Made by a program: the position numbers and the translations under genes. Under the pieces are notes generated by a model. The model saw only the letters and a program-made list of their open reading frames with translations. It searched no databases and was not told the DNA's origin. Shown in pieces: positions 20,936 through 32,767 of a stretch of DNA of 64,000 nucleotides (within the stretch, counting starts at the first letter, position 1; each line of letters opens with the position of its first letter). Source of the DNA: Rosa chinensis (taxonomy: Eukaryota; Streptophyta; Magnoliopsida; Rosales; Rosaceae); assembly GCF_002994745.2 (NCBI RefSeq), contig NC_037092.1:16235501-16299500 (forward strand). The letters are read 5' to 3'.

Positions 20936-22565
20936 GAGAAAAATTCAGCTACCGTCCCCAAACTATTTTGCAAAGGCCAATTTGATACCCGAACTCTCAA
21001 AAGTATCAATGTGATACCCAAAGACCTAAATTGGTATCAACGTGATACTTCCGTCCAAAATTTCTGACGGCGCCGTCTGTTTGCTGACGTGGCAAGCACC
21101 TGGGTCCCAAAAAAAAGTGAAATGACCAATTTACCCTTCTTCTTTTTTTAGAAAAATTCATCTACCGTCCCCAAACTATTTTGCCAAAGCCAATTTGATA
21201 TCCGAACTCTCAAAAGTATAAATGTGATACCCAAATACCTAAATTGGTATCAACGTGATACTTCCGTCTAAAATTCTGACGGCGCTGTTTGTTTGCTGAC
21301 GTGGCAAGCACGTGGGTCCCCAAAAAAAAGTGAAATGACCAATTTACCCTTTTTTTTGTTAATTCATTTTTTTTCCTTTTCTTTTCATTTCTTCTTCTTC
21401 GTTCTTCTTCTTCTGGGATTTTCTTCTTCTTCTTCTTAGGGTTTCGCAGTGCCAAGCAGTTTGGGGCTGAAGCTTCCAATCGAACCCGATACCGGTCGAA
21501 GAACCTGCTGGTGTTGAGATGATCAACGACCCGTCGGCGTAAATTGGGGCCGCCGAGTTGTTGAGCGAGACGAGGCGTTCAGCCGGAAGATATCGTGAGA
21601 GAGTGGCCGTCGAGCATGGTAGCGATCTTGGCGCCGAACGGGAGGGACTTGAGTGATCAGACAGGGAAAGCGATGGGAGGAGGTGGTTAATCCACAGGAG
21701 TGCGAGGGAGATGGATTTGTAGCAGGAATTGGAGAGGATCTCGGCGGCGTTAGTGATGGTTTGGGCGGAGGAGAAGGAGAGGAGAGAGAGAGAGGAGGAG
21801 AGAGAAGAAGAAGAAGAAGAAGAATAGCTAAAATGGCTTCCCTAGAATTGGACAGCCTTCCCTTCGGAGACCGTACGTACTCCGCCTCGACGACCACTCT
21901 CTCACAGTACATTCCGGCTGAAAGTCTCGTCTCGCTCAACAACTCGGCGGCCCCAATTTACGTCAACGAGTCGTTGATTATCCCAGCACCAGCAGGTTCT
22001 TCGACCGGTATAGGGTTCGATTGGGAGCTTCAGCCCCAAGCTGCTTGGTGCCGCGAAACCCTAAGAAGAAGAAGAAGAAAATCCCAGAAGAAGAAGAAGG
22101 AAGAAAAAGAAATGAAAAGAAAAGGAAAAAAATGAATTAACAAAAAAAAGAGGGTAAATTGGTCATTTCACTTTTTTTGGGGGCCCACGTGCTTGCCAGG
22201 TAAGCAAACAGACGGCGCCGTCAAAATTTTGGACGGAAGTATCACGTTGATACCAATTTAGGTATTTGGGTATCACATTGATACTTTTGAGAGTTCGGGT
22301 ATCAAATTGGCTTTGGCAAAATAGTTTAGGGACGGTAGATGAATTTTTCTAAAAAAAAGAAGAAGGGTAAATTGGTCATTTCACTTTTTTTTGAGACACA
22401 TGTGCTTGCCACGTCAGCAAACAGACGGCGCCGTCAGAAATTTTGGACGAAAGTATCACGTTGATACCAATTTAGGTCTTTGGGTATCACATTGATACTT
22501 TTGAGAGTTCGGGTATCAAATTGGCCTTGGCAAAATAGTTTGGAGACGGTAGCTGAATTTTTCTC
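20936..22565. mobile_element. Mutator-like element with giant palindromic arms (MULE 1)
   Basis: 1630-bp element flanked by a perfect 9-bp duplication TAACATTTG (20927-20935 and 22566-22574), the Mutator hallmark. Both ends start GAGAAAAATTCAGCTACCGTC. Each terminal arm holds two tandem copies of a roughly 230-bp unit (CCGTCCCCAAACTATTTTG, then GGTATCAACGTGATACTTCC, then TGACGTGGCAAGCAC). The inverted similarity continues inward to about 21660 and 21830, leaving only a short GA-rich centre. No transposase is present, so it is non-autonomous. The inner arms contain GC-rich coding-like sequence (SLNNSAAPIY on the plus strand of the right arm) that may be a captured gene fragment, source not recognised. 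Confidence 0.9.
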
Positions 22566-22574
22566 TAACATTTG

Positions 22575-23141
22575 ACATAGTATACTTGAGTTATAAGTTT
22601 ATGTTTCATATTGAATCTGACGGTGCTCTCCATGTGATTGCTCGTTGGTGCTGTTTGTGGTGGTGGTGAAGATGACGGCCAGTATTGTTGGGTTTGCTGG
22701 TGTCTTCATGTTTTGGATTCTCTTTATTGTGTAAGCCATGTATAAGTTTGGTATTGTCATGTAATTAGTAACTAAGCATGCACCTTGTATCAGATGATTA
22801 ATTCAAGCAACTTTGATGCTGAATAATACCTTGCTGAAAGTGTATATCCACGTGCGGTGCATTTCGAAACTTGTAAAAGAACTTTGAATATCAATTGATT
22901 TCAGTATTTAATCTTAAGTAGTCAATCCATGAATTTTAATGTTATGCTTGAACCATTCCTAATTCCTTGTAGGAAAACCCTGCTAGCCTGCTATTGAAAC
23001 TTATTTCAGGCCCAGCTACCAACCATCACCTCAAAATATGGGCTACTACGATTTTAATTTGGTAGGTCAACTTGCCAGAACCCTCAGACCACCAGAACCC
23101 TTGATCAAAAATTCCTACCAAGCCTGTATATAGTAAATGAA
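22575..23141. other. intergenic
   Basis: No gene is seen. It contains an RLP-promoter-like phrase near 22860-22910 (TTTCGAAACTTGTAAA and GATTTCAGTATTTAAT) shared with the flanks of the RLP pseudogenes. Confidence 0.5.
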
Positions 23142-25275
23142 CTAGCAAGATTTGCCCGCGCTTTACAGCGGGATTTGATCCGTCTATATTGTATTTTTAT
23201 ACATAATGATAATATTATTGATTTTGTAATGTTTTGATTACAATGAATAAACTGGTATCAAACTTGGTGTATCAGAAGTCTCAGACAGCTGCTGTATGTT
23301 GTGAGCAGGAGGGTGAAGCTGAGAAATTAGTTGCAAGCATTATACAATCCTGCAAAAGATCGTGTTTATACTTTATAGAGGATTTCAGTAATGAAAGTAG
23401 TGTTCAGAAACCAAGTAATGAATTTGTGAAGATTAATTAGTTTTACCTGTTATTGGAATGAGGGCGTTTATAATGAGTAGATTGATGATGAGTAGAATAA
23501 CTCCTGCCTTTGAGGAATTCCAACTGCCTTGCTGCTTATCAACAGAGCAAAGAAAACAATAGATGATTAAAATAAGAACTACTCTACTAAAATAATAAAG
23601 CATACACTGTTGAACTTGACGCCTCCACCAAATAATTCAAGACGGGACCATAATGCATGAACCATTTCAGTGATATCATCGATCATAAATGCATCTTCTA
23701 GTACTAATTAAATCTCTTCTCCCAATGATTAATTTGTCCAGAACTTAAATGATAAAAAATAAAGAAAACTAACTAAATTGAACTAAATCTACCTGCAGCA
23801 AACTTAGTGACCACAATACACCAAAAACCTAGGCCTTTTTCTTCTTACTGATCGGTTAATCAACTAAACTTTACTGTGGTCTGCACAATAAAGCAAATGG
23901 AAATGTCAGACGAAGAATTTAAGCTTCAGAAGAAAGCTGCATTCCACATACATAAAAAGGTATAACAGAACCCATCTCCATTGATTTGTGAAGTTTGGTT
24001 TTAATAACTTTATAGCTTAGATATCAAGAAATCATAAAACATAAATAGGACAACAACAGTGAAGACTAACATGTCGTTATGGAAACCAAGTAAGAAAAAC
24101 TTCCTGCATTCTATATTTGAAACGACCATATGAATTAGTTTCTTTAGATAATATAATAATTACTAATTACAATCAATGCTGCAGAAGAAAACAATGGACT
24201 AAGAAAACAATGGAGAAATAAGTACCAATCTAATCTGTTCTTTGGTCATATTCATACATCAGTTGGTAACTTTAAAGTATATAGTACTTGTAATGAACCG
24301 CTCACGTCATCACAAACTCACAATCTTATCACTTATCAGCAGGAGAAAATATTTTACTAATGGAAACCAATGACAATTTACTAAATGATTTGGATCTTGG
24401 AACTGTTGAAAAGTTAAAACCCAGGCTGCAGAAGGAAACCAAATCGCATACATTAAGAGTTGAATCAGATTAGCTTTAGTTAACAGAAGAAAGATCAATA
24501 GCAATCCATACCAACCAAATAGCTTCACCCGCAAATAATGTATTGAAGTATAAGGTTAAACATTATGTCTGTTCATAATAAAAAAAAAAAAAAAATGAAA
24601 ACAGCCATCATGCAATTGAAGCCATCAAATCAAGTGAACCCCATTCTTATCTTGCTTTTGCTGAAAATAAAACCTCTTCTTCTTTTGCCGATTACTCTGA
24701 TCATGAAAAGAAGAAAGAATGAGAAGAGGGTTCTTACCATTACATTTCTACATAGCCTACAATCAATTCCACGGTTGGAAACTCAGAACAAAAACAAAGG
24801 CAAAAAACCCAAAACCCAGACTCCTATTTAGAATAAAAATCAGCGAAACCAACACAAAGGAAGATCGGGACATCAATGAAAAAAAATTGGTAAAAGAGAA
24901 GAGAGAAAACGGATTGCTACCTGAAAACCCTCTCGGATGTTTCTCACGTTTCAGGGCTGTTTCGCCTCTGCTTACCTCTGCTGATTTCAATTTATAGTCT
25001 GCAGGAGTTGATGTCGGTGCAGAAAGATGCTTCCAGAAAGGGAAAATGGCAGTAAATTGAGGTAGAGTTCAGATCGATCTAGAACTTGATAAAGAAGACA
25101 AAGACTACATATTTTCAAAGAAAGAAGTTTGGAAACTGACAAAAGAAACAGTAACCAGAAAAAAAAAAAAAAAAGTGTAATTCAAAAAGAAAATGAAGGG
25201 CAAAAGGGTCTTTTCAAGACCTGATAAACAGTAGTAACAGTAACCACCCAACCGGCCTTTCGATATAGTATATAT
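23142..25275 (-). mobile_element. non-autonomous Helitron
   Basis: Read on the minus strand, the 3' end is a GC hairpin (CCCGC loop GCGGG, plus-strand 23155-23172) followed about 9 bases later by CTAG and a flanking T, which fits the Helitron rule of a hairpin before terminal CTRR and A/T target. The other end at about 25275 reads TATATACTATATCGAAAGG, like Helitron 5' ends, though the first two bases are not a clean TC. There is no Rep/helicase ORF, only AT-rich filler and short meaningless ORFs. Confidence 0.55.
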
Positions 25276-26394
25276 AATTTGCAAAGCAACATAATAGTTT
25301 TGTCAGTCTAAATGGATCAAATAAAAGTATAAAACCTACTTAAAGAGGGTAATAACTAAATAAACATTTTAGATTGATCAATTTCAATTACATAATTTAA
25401 TGAATTGGTTTAAATTTGATGATTTTTTTTTTTTTGAACAAGAGTTGTCAGTGCATTAATATAACGAAAATGTAGGTAACAAAATGAACATGACCTGCCC
25501 TCGTGGGCTACGTCATAAATGAGTCATGCAAGATAACCCTAGAGTTACTTAAATATTACTATCCTAATTTAAATATCCTAGATAATATTAGGGTGATGGG
25601 CTAAAGTTCGCCCTAATTTATTCGAAAACACATGAGATTATCCTACGCAGAAGGGGCTTCCCCGTCCCAAAAACACTGAGTAATTGGGTCGAAATCCAAT
25701 ACATTAACCCATAACAATATGTGGAACACAAAATCCATATTTCAGCCAAAAAAAAAAAACAAATCCAAATGCAATATACCCTAAGAAACAAAAAGTCGAT
25801 TGTTGATTGGTTAGTACTTATTAGAACAGTAATCTACGAGACACACGCAATGCAAGTATTAGTCTGGTCTAATCAATCAGGTCTTGCGTACAATTCATGG
25901 CCAAACCAAAAAAAACGTCGAGGAAATATACATCCAGCGACAGACTCACTTAGTTGAGGACTAGGAATAATATATCTAGCTAGACTGGTTTGATTTCAGT
26001 ATTTAATGTTACAGGGTGAATCCACTAAGTTTTTACTTGCTGTATAATCAGGATAGCTGATAATAAACTGACACGGCATTTGTAGTTTGGTCTGAATCAA
26101 ATAAGATTGCTTTGCCAAACAAAGTCAGAGAAAACACCTACATTTGGAAACTTCGTAAAATGGGTTGTTGAGGACTTGCAATATCTGGACGTACACCACT
26201 GATCTTAGCGCGCAGTATATACTTGTACGTGTACATGACAGTCTGAGTGGAATGATAGTGGACACCATTCACTCCAGATTTTCCAGTAAATTTGATGTTA
26301 CGCGGCCTTAAACTCCTATAAATTACACTGATTCGTTCAGCCAAATAAGAAAAAAAAGAAGATTCACTGATTCAAATAAAAGCTTTGTTTCATC
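25276..26394. other. intergenic; promoter region of RLP pseudogene 2
   Basis: No gene is seen up to about 26000. From there the sequence resembles the upstream region of pseudogene 1, supporting duplication of gene plus promoter. Confidence 0.55.
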
Positions 26395-26442
26395 ATGGAT
26401 AGCTTCTATGCGAACTTATTCAAGCATACCAGCTATCACATC

Positions 26443-26620
26443 CTCATCCATAACATTGTTCACTACTTGCTCTTTCTACTTTTGGCTTCTTCATCATATC
26501 TGCGGACAACTAAATCATGCATTGAGGAAGAGAGATGTGCGCTTCTCAGCTTCAAACATCATGTCACTGATCCTTATGGCAGGCTTTCTTCTTGGGTGGG
26601 TCACGATTGCTGTCGATGGA
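26443..26620 (+). repeat. left arm of a 178-bp RLP inverted repeat
   Basis: Pairs with 27065-27242 on the opposite strand. Both arms are 178 bp with 4 mismatches by direct comparison (about 98 percent). They encode the signal peptide and LRR cap. The spacer is 444 bp. Confidence 0.93.
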
Positions 26621-26761
26621 TTACTATCCTTAATGAATTGATACACTTCTTCATTAAGCTACTAGTATTGATTTATAGTTTGTGTCCATGTTGAACTAGT
26701 TTTGACATTAAGCTAATTATCAATTTACTATATATTAATGTGTGACAAGTCCATGTTGATT

Positions 26762-27242
26762 CTAACAAATGTCACCCACAAATGATGCAAAGGAGAGATT
26801 CAGATATCTCAAACTTGTAAGCTGCCCTAAGAAACTGGGAATGTGAATATCTTGAAAACAATTACAGCTAAGGTCTAGCCGTCTAGGTAATATAAATGTG
26901 TTAAGGTAAGCAGGGAAGGATTCATCATACCCCCCAACGATGTATGCATGCTTATGAGCCAACAAGTCCAACTCTTCACCTTCATCATGATCATGATAAT
27001 ATGTATGCTGGAGGTCCATCTTTGCGACACGGCCGGCCAGTTCGATTGTTGCATGAAATCCCTTTCCATCGACAGCAATCGTGACCCACCCAAGAAGAAA
27101 GCCTGCCATAAGGATCAGTGACATGATGTTTGAAGCTGAGAAGGGCACGTCTCTCTTCCTCAATGCATGATTTAGTAGTCCGCAGATACGATGAAGAAGC
27201 CAAAAGTAGAAAGAGCAAGTAGTGAACAATGTTATGGATGAG
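26762..27242 (-). pseudogene. inverted N-terminal RLP fragment; includes right arm 27065-27242
   Basis: Minus-strand copy of the RLP start: [34 protein letters not shown], then after a 1-nt frame change [11 protein letters not shown], and the first LRRs (FLGQLTSLRYLNLSF). It extends beyond the 178-bp arm into sequence that the plus-strand gene has lost, so it is a separate partial gene copy placed head-to-head rather than a simple local fold. Confidence 0.88.
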
Positions 27243-28957
27243 CTCAAAACTGCATGGTAGGTCCTGCCTTCCCAGTATGGCTTCAATCTCAGACTAAACT
27301 AGTCTATAACTCTATATCACAGTTGCTGGTGCCAAAATCTCGGAGTCCACACCAGAGAAATGGTTGTTGAAGGTATCTTCCCACATCAAACATTTGGATT
27401 TATCTTATAACCAAATCCATGGAAAGCTTACATTCCAAATAAATTTTCCAAAGTTGGGTTATATAGATTTAAGTCATAATCTGTATGAAGGCCCACTGCC
27501 ACATTGGTCTAGTCCTGCCTCCTTCCTTCATCTTCAATGCAATAAGTTTTCCGGGTCAATTCCTTTCAATTTTGATAAAATGTTTCCCAACTTGAAAGAA
27601 TTGTATCTTTCCGACAATCATTTTTACGGTACAATTCCACCCTCTCTTTGCAACATAAAAGATTTGTCACTCCTTTCCCTAAAGACCAATCACTTGCATG
27701 GAGAATTCCCTCAAGCATGGAGCGCTTGGCGCAATATACTTGTTGTAGATGTTGCACAAAACAATCTGTCTGGTAATATTTCCAGTTCAATGGGTGTGCC
27801 AAGTTCACTTGTCATGTTAAAGATGAACAACAACAATTTTGGAGGCAAAATTCCTTCGTCTATGTTCCACAATTGCACTGCTTTGAAGAGTATTGATCTT
27901 GGGGACAACAGGTTTACAGGAAGCATACCATTGTGGACAAGAATCACAAGATCAAATGCATCATCCAAGTTACAGATGCTACGTTTGCGATCAAACTCTT
28001 TGAGCGGGCATATTCCCCACAGATTGTGCTATCTGCCATCCCTTCATATCATAGACCTTGGTGACAACAACTTTTCAGGGACTATTCCAAAGTGTTTGTT
28101 CCATTTGACTTCTTTGGTTCATGGTACCAATTCCTCTGGTAAGCCCTATGGTAATGTTACTTATCCTCAGCAAACCACTTTGACGTTGAAAGGAAGAGAA
28201 CTTGTGTACGATACAACTCTGGGTCTGGTGTGTAGTATTGATCTCTCATCCAACAAGTTAGAAGGTGAAATCCCTGAAGAAATAACCAGCCTTATTGAGT
28301 TAGGTACCTTGAACTTGTCGAGAAATCATTTTAATGGAAACATTCCCTCAAACATTGGAAATCTGATAAAGGTGGAAACTCTTGATCTTTCCAACAACAA
28401 CCTTTCAGGAGTGATTCCTCAAAGTTTGTCTTCTTTAATTAACCTTCTTGTCTCACTTGAACTTGTCTTATAACAATTTGTCCGGAAGGATTCCTGCAAG
28501 CAATCAGCTACAAGCAGTTAATGAGGCATCCATTTACATGGGCAATCCATATTTGTGTGATCTTTTAACCAAGTGCGTGGGAGATAACACACCATCACCG
28601 ATGAATCAAGGTGATGATGGAAGAGGCCATAAAGATAAAGATGATATTGGAAAGCTTGGTTACTATGTTAGCGTCACACTTGGCTTCATCCTTGGTTTTT
28701 GGGGAGTTTGTGGTACATTGCTTGTGAAGCACTCATGGAGGTATATCTACTTTCAATTTTTTGATCACATAAAAGATAAAGTGGCATTGGCAATTGCATT
28801 GAAGGTGGCTCGTTTTCAAAGACGGTCATGATTGGAAAAGGAAGAGAAAATAACAGATGTATGTTGCTGCATTGATGGTGGTCGATCTGGGCCATTTGTT
28901 ATCGGCTAGTATTTACAGACTCGGGCTTTTGTTTGTTGTTCAGTATACAAGTGTGTG

Positions 28958-29612
28958 TGAGTTTCCTGAGCTTGGTCTCAGTTTTAGATCTGTTTATGTC
29001 TCTTTATCTTTCTATCTTTCCTTGTTCTTGCCCAATTGTCCATCAAATTTCCAGATCTACTATCAAATCTCACATTCTCCTCCATCTCAAACACCTCACC
29101 CTCTCATCTTCATCCGAATTTTCTCTTTTTCCACAACCTCATCTTCACATTCAACCCTGGGTGTCTCGACAAAGACTTGTTCACTTAACTCCACACATGA
29201 AGATTGCAGCAGTACCAGAAGATTGTGGACATCGCCAGACCAGTGGTGTTGTGATGCATGGTGGTCTCCACCTCCACGACTACCTTTACTAAGTTCTTTG
29301 TTTTGTTCTTGTTGTTCTTCCTGTGCTTGCAATTTAGGTGTGGAGAATGATGGTGGAGAGTTTACTTGGCCTCTGGATGTCAAGATTCTGTCGGGTTCAG
29401 TTGGTTGCAGTATCACCATGGCGGCCAGCCTCTGCGTTGAAGTGAAGAGCTTAGGTCTAGGTTTCTTTTGGTATTTTGGGCTTTTGGGCTTCGGTTTTAG
29501 TTTTAGGTATGAGTTGTCTATTGGGTTCTTGGGCCTAGGACTCCTATTTTGTCTGTATTACTTTTGTAATATGTGCTTCATCTAATGAAAGTTCTATTTG
29601 ACCAAAAAAAAA
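28958..29612 (+). mobile_element. 5'-truncated LINE (L1-type) retroposon
   Basis: Ends in TAATGAAAGTTCTATTTGACC plus a run of A, the usual 3' end of plant L1 elements. It is flanked by a 15-bp target duplication with one mismatch (28943-28957 and 29613-29627, core TACAAGTGTGTG). No reverse transcriptase remains. The long ORF through here (28857-29585) is chance plus untranslated region. Confidence 0.75.
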
Positions 29613-29627
29613 GTGTACAAGTGTGTG

Positions 29628-29808
29628 CATATATATGTAAGTTGATTATCTGTGGCTATACATGCAATTTACAAGTATGATATTCAGCAGGAAAGAAAAA
29701 TATAACATTGTCTTCGCTTCCTTCTTTTGAATGTTATATTCTCATAATTAGACGGTACATGTTCATTTCTAACCCAACCCAACCCAACCCCCAAAGGCCC
29801 AAACCCCA

Positions 29809-29840
<32 letters not shown>

Positions 29841-30261
29841 ATATATAGATGGTTAGAGGTACATTCATTTATAGTACTTGATTATATTCGCTCTCCTTCA
29901 TTTGTGTTTTGGCAACTTTGAGTATGTTGGTTAAATTGCTTATACAGGATCTCACAAATGAATTTCAAATCTTCACACATATATAGAGAAAGGAATAAGA
30001 TAGCAGAATCATGAAACATCTTTATCGGAGTTAGTATGGTGGGATGTGCCTCTTCATTTTATCTTGTCTTATTATGAGAGTGATGTTGTGGGTTTTCCAC
30101 AATTTAGATTTCTTTAAATTGTTCATTTTTGTTTGTTTCTTCCGGAGGTTTTGGTTAGGTCTCTCACTATTGTCATTTACATTTTTTTAATTAACAAATT
30201 GAAGTGTCTATTATCACTCATTTTATAAATAAAAAATAAATAAGTGAAAAGCATCGCTTGG

Positions 30262-30307
<46 letters not shown>

Positions 30308-30328
30308 TATGTATACAGATTTTATCCA
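29628..30328. other. intergenic with simple repeats
   Basis: Holds an AACCC-rich stretch (29774-29800), a C10/A19 tract (29808-29837) and a (TA)n microsatellite (30268-30302). No gene is seen. Confidence 0.7.
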
Positions 30329-30697
30329 GAGCGGAGCTCCGCTTTGAAATTCACGTGTGAAGTGCGAGTTTTGGGTCACTTTTCTGTCGCATATCCATAT
30401 CTCGGCCGTTTAGTTTTTAGGTACTACTATATAGATCATCTTTGCAAATTTTCAACCAAATTAATGATCGTTAAGGTATCTAACTCACTTAAACCAATGG
30501 ACGGGCTGAATCTGTCAACCTGAACCGTACTAGCTTTAAGGCAGTTATCAATGCCTTAATGATCATCATTTTGGCTGAAAATTTGCAGAGATGATCTATA
30601 CACTAGTACCTAAAAACTGAACGGTCGAGATGTGGATATGCGACCGAAAAGTGACCTAAAACTCGAACTTCACACGTTAATTTAGCAGAGTTCTACA
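30329..30697. mobile_element. foldback MITE
   Basis: About 370 bp, almost entirely one inverted repeat. The left arm runs from the CACGTGTGAAGTGCGAGTTTT region through TTTTTAGGTACTA to TTGCAAATTTTCA, and the right arm is its complement. No clear target duplication was found, so superfamily is open. It abuts an RLP tail fragment. Confidence 0.7.
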
Positions 30698-30699
30698 CA

Positions 30700-30885
30700 C
30701 GGGGACTGCTCACTTTCTTTTGTCATCGAGATTTCCTTTGAAAATGGGCTACTTTCAATTCCCACCGTATCTTTTATGTCATCAAATACTTGGATTCTTG
30801 GAAAATAGGCATACTTCCATGATTTCTCCGTAAGCACCCCAAAACCTGTGACAAAACCGAGCGAAATCCTGGCATACAAAGTTAC
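30700..30885 (-). pseudogene. detached RLP C-terminal tail fragment
   Basis: Minus strand: membrane/tail remnant with SLGFVTGFGVLTEKSWKYAYF and VFDDIKD, matching the tail [17 protein letters not shown] of the intact gene. Nothing of the LRR part remains nearby. Confidence 0.75.
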
Positions 30886-31017
30886 AAACTAATTAAACTT
30901 GTCGTTACGATCTTCATCTTGATCTAGAAAAGCCTGATTACTTCCATCTCTCTGGCATTGAGTTAAGAGAGGAAAGCCACAAAGTGATGGATTAATTTTC
31001 CTAGTAAATATATAAAT

Positions 31018-32758
31018 GGGTTAATTACTGCTTACTCCCTATATTTATAGGGTTTCGTCGTTTCAGCCCCTGACGTTCGAATTTCACCTAAAAACTCCTC
31101 GAACTCTCAATTTCCTCCCAATTGGTCCCTGCCGTCAAGCCCCGTCTAAATTGTCTGTTAAATTGCTGACGTGGCATCCATTTCACGCTGAAATGTCTAT
31201 TTTACCCTCAATTACTTTTTTTTCTCTTTTCTCTCTCGTTTTTTTTTTTCCCCTTTTTCCTTTTGACCTTTTCTCCTTCCACGCTCTCTCTTCTCCTTTG
31301 TTTCTCCCCCCGTCTTCTTCTTCCTCATCACCGACAATTCTAAATCAGCAAAAATCCAAACCAAATCCCTAACCAAACCATCCTCAGATTCTTTCCTTCC
31401 CCAAAACCAAACCAAATCCCTATCAATACCAACCTCAACCTAAACCAAACTGATCAAATCCAACAAAATCCAAATCTTTACCACTCCTCTTCTCTTACCT
31501 TCACGAATCGGTCCAGCCCGATCCCGATTTCCCATATGTCTTTGCAGGGGAGGTGGCCGGAGCGGTCCAAGTCGCGGCGGAGGACAAGGAGTTAGTGGTG
31601 GAAAGACGGTGGCTTTTGCAGATTGTGATCGGTTCAGAGCGCTCACCCGAGCGACAAAACCGACACATCCAGACTCGAATCGAACCTCACATGATCTGCC
31701 TTCATGTTGAGAGCCCCGAGCTCTAACGCCGCCGCTACCAACACCATCTCCGCCAATCCCTCAACCTCCAAAGCCCTAAACGACGACACCCAGCTCGATC
31801 GGTTGAAGCTCGCGTTGAAGACCGGTATGTTCGAGGTCAACTCCGACTGGACTTGGGTGCTATTTTCATCAACCACAATCGGTTTAGGTTCGATCTGCCG
31901 GAAAATTTTGGGAACTCGCCGGTATCCATCTCTGTCGAATTTGAGGCAGCGAGCAACTTGGATTGCGTGAATAGGGATGCGAATTTGAGAGAGAAAGGTA
32001 GAGACTTTTCCAGAGAAGAAGAAGAGATAAAGATCGGGGGGGGGGGGGGAGAGAGAGACAGCTAATGGCGGTAATCTTCTTCTCCGATCTCGTCCCAAAG
32101 ATGTTCTTGTTCAACCTTCGAACCCATCTCCACTTCTCTTCGGAGCTTATCGATCTTGTTGTGGCACTGCATGGCGGTCAATGGGAATTGGGCGGCGAGG
32201 GTGGTGGCGACGTCATCCCAGTTGGTGGCTTTGAGATTGGTGTGGTCGAGAGAGGACCACTTGTCCTTGAAGATGGAGATGAGGGCTTCGGCCTAGTTGT
32301 CCGTCCAGCACAGCGGCGGGGGGTTGAGGAGGACATTGGGGTGTGGGATAAGGAGAGAAGGGAGGGCATGAGGGTTGTGATGGTGGTGGTGGGTGGCGTT
32401 CGCGTCGTCGAAGATTTGGAGATGGAGAGAGAACTGAGTTTGTTTTTGGACGAGGAAGACAGAGATAACCAGAGGAGGAGAGAGAGCTGGAAGGAGAAAA
32501 GGTCAAAAGGAAAAAGGGGAAAAAAAAAAAAACGAGAGAGAAAAGAGAAAAAAAATAATAATAATTGAGGGTAAAATAGACATTTCAGCGTGAAATGGAT
32601 GCCACGTCAGCAATTTAACAGACAATTTAGACGGGGCTTGACGGCAGGGACCAATTGGGAGGAAATTGAGAGTTCGAGGAGTTTTTAGGTGAAATTCGAA
32701 CGACAGGGACTGAAACGACGAAACCCTATAAGTATAGGGAGTAAGCAGTAATTAACTC
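31018..32758. mobile_element. Pack-MULE carrying a trihelix gene fragment (MULE 2)
   Basis: 1741-bp element flanked by a perfect 9-bp duplication TATATAAAT (31009-31017 and 32759-32767). Ends read G(G/A)GTTAATTACTGCTTACTC with terminal arms of about 200 bp that extend as looser inverted similarity through CT-/GA-rich stretches. The GC-rich interior is coding-like. On the minus strand 32062-32350 is a trihelix DNA-binding fragment. 31500-32000 is also GC-rich and probably captured, source not recognised. No transposase is present. Confidence 0.9.
32062..32350 (-). pseudogene. captured trihelix (GT-factor/Myb-like) transcription factor fragment
   Basis: Minus-strand reading gives a trihelix domain: CWTDN, then a stop, AEALISIFKDKW, NLKATNWDDVATTLAAQFP, TAMQCHNKIDKLRR. 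The spacing of the Trp residues and the QCHNKIDKLRR end are typical of plant trihelix proteins. An in-frame TAG replaces one codon in the first helix. No start and no rest of the gene, so it is a transduplicated fragment in MULE 2. Confidence 0.75.
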
Positions 32759-32767
32759 TATATAAAT

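Larger units (their letters stand above)
26395..28831 (+). pseudogene. LRR receptor-like protein pseudogene 2 with an internal inverted segment
   Basis: Starts with a clean ATG and signal peptide ([14 protein letters not shown]..., [12 protein letters not shown]), then the LRR cap ([18 protein letters not shown]) to 26620, where homology stops. 26762-27242 holds a second N-terminal half on the opposite strand. Plus-strand homology resumes at about 27260, first with stops and then as a long open LRR stretch 27364-28473 ([26 protein letters not shown]). A frame change leads into 28448-28831 with the last repeat, acidic segment, membrane helix (GFILGFWGVCGTLLV) and tail ending RFQRRS. Function as a receptor is excluded, but the 369-codon LRR stretch is still open. 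Confidence 0.88.

Noticed and set aside
24565..24997. Lys-rich ORFs in the Helitron
   Set aside because: Low-complexity A-rich sequence with no domain and competing ORFs on both strands.
28857..29585. 242-codon ORF resembling a membrane protein
   Set aside because: It overlaps the RLP 3' end and a LINE tail with target duplication and poly(A). Composition is low-complexity and it matches no family.
29774..29800. Interstitial telomere repeat
   Set aside because: The unit is AACCC-like and irregular, not the plant TTTAGGG heptamer.
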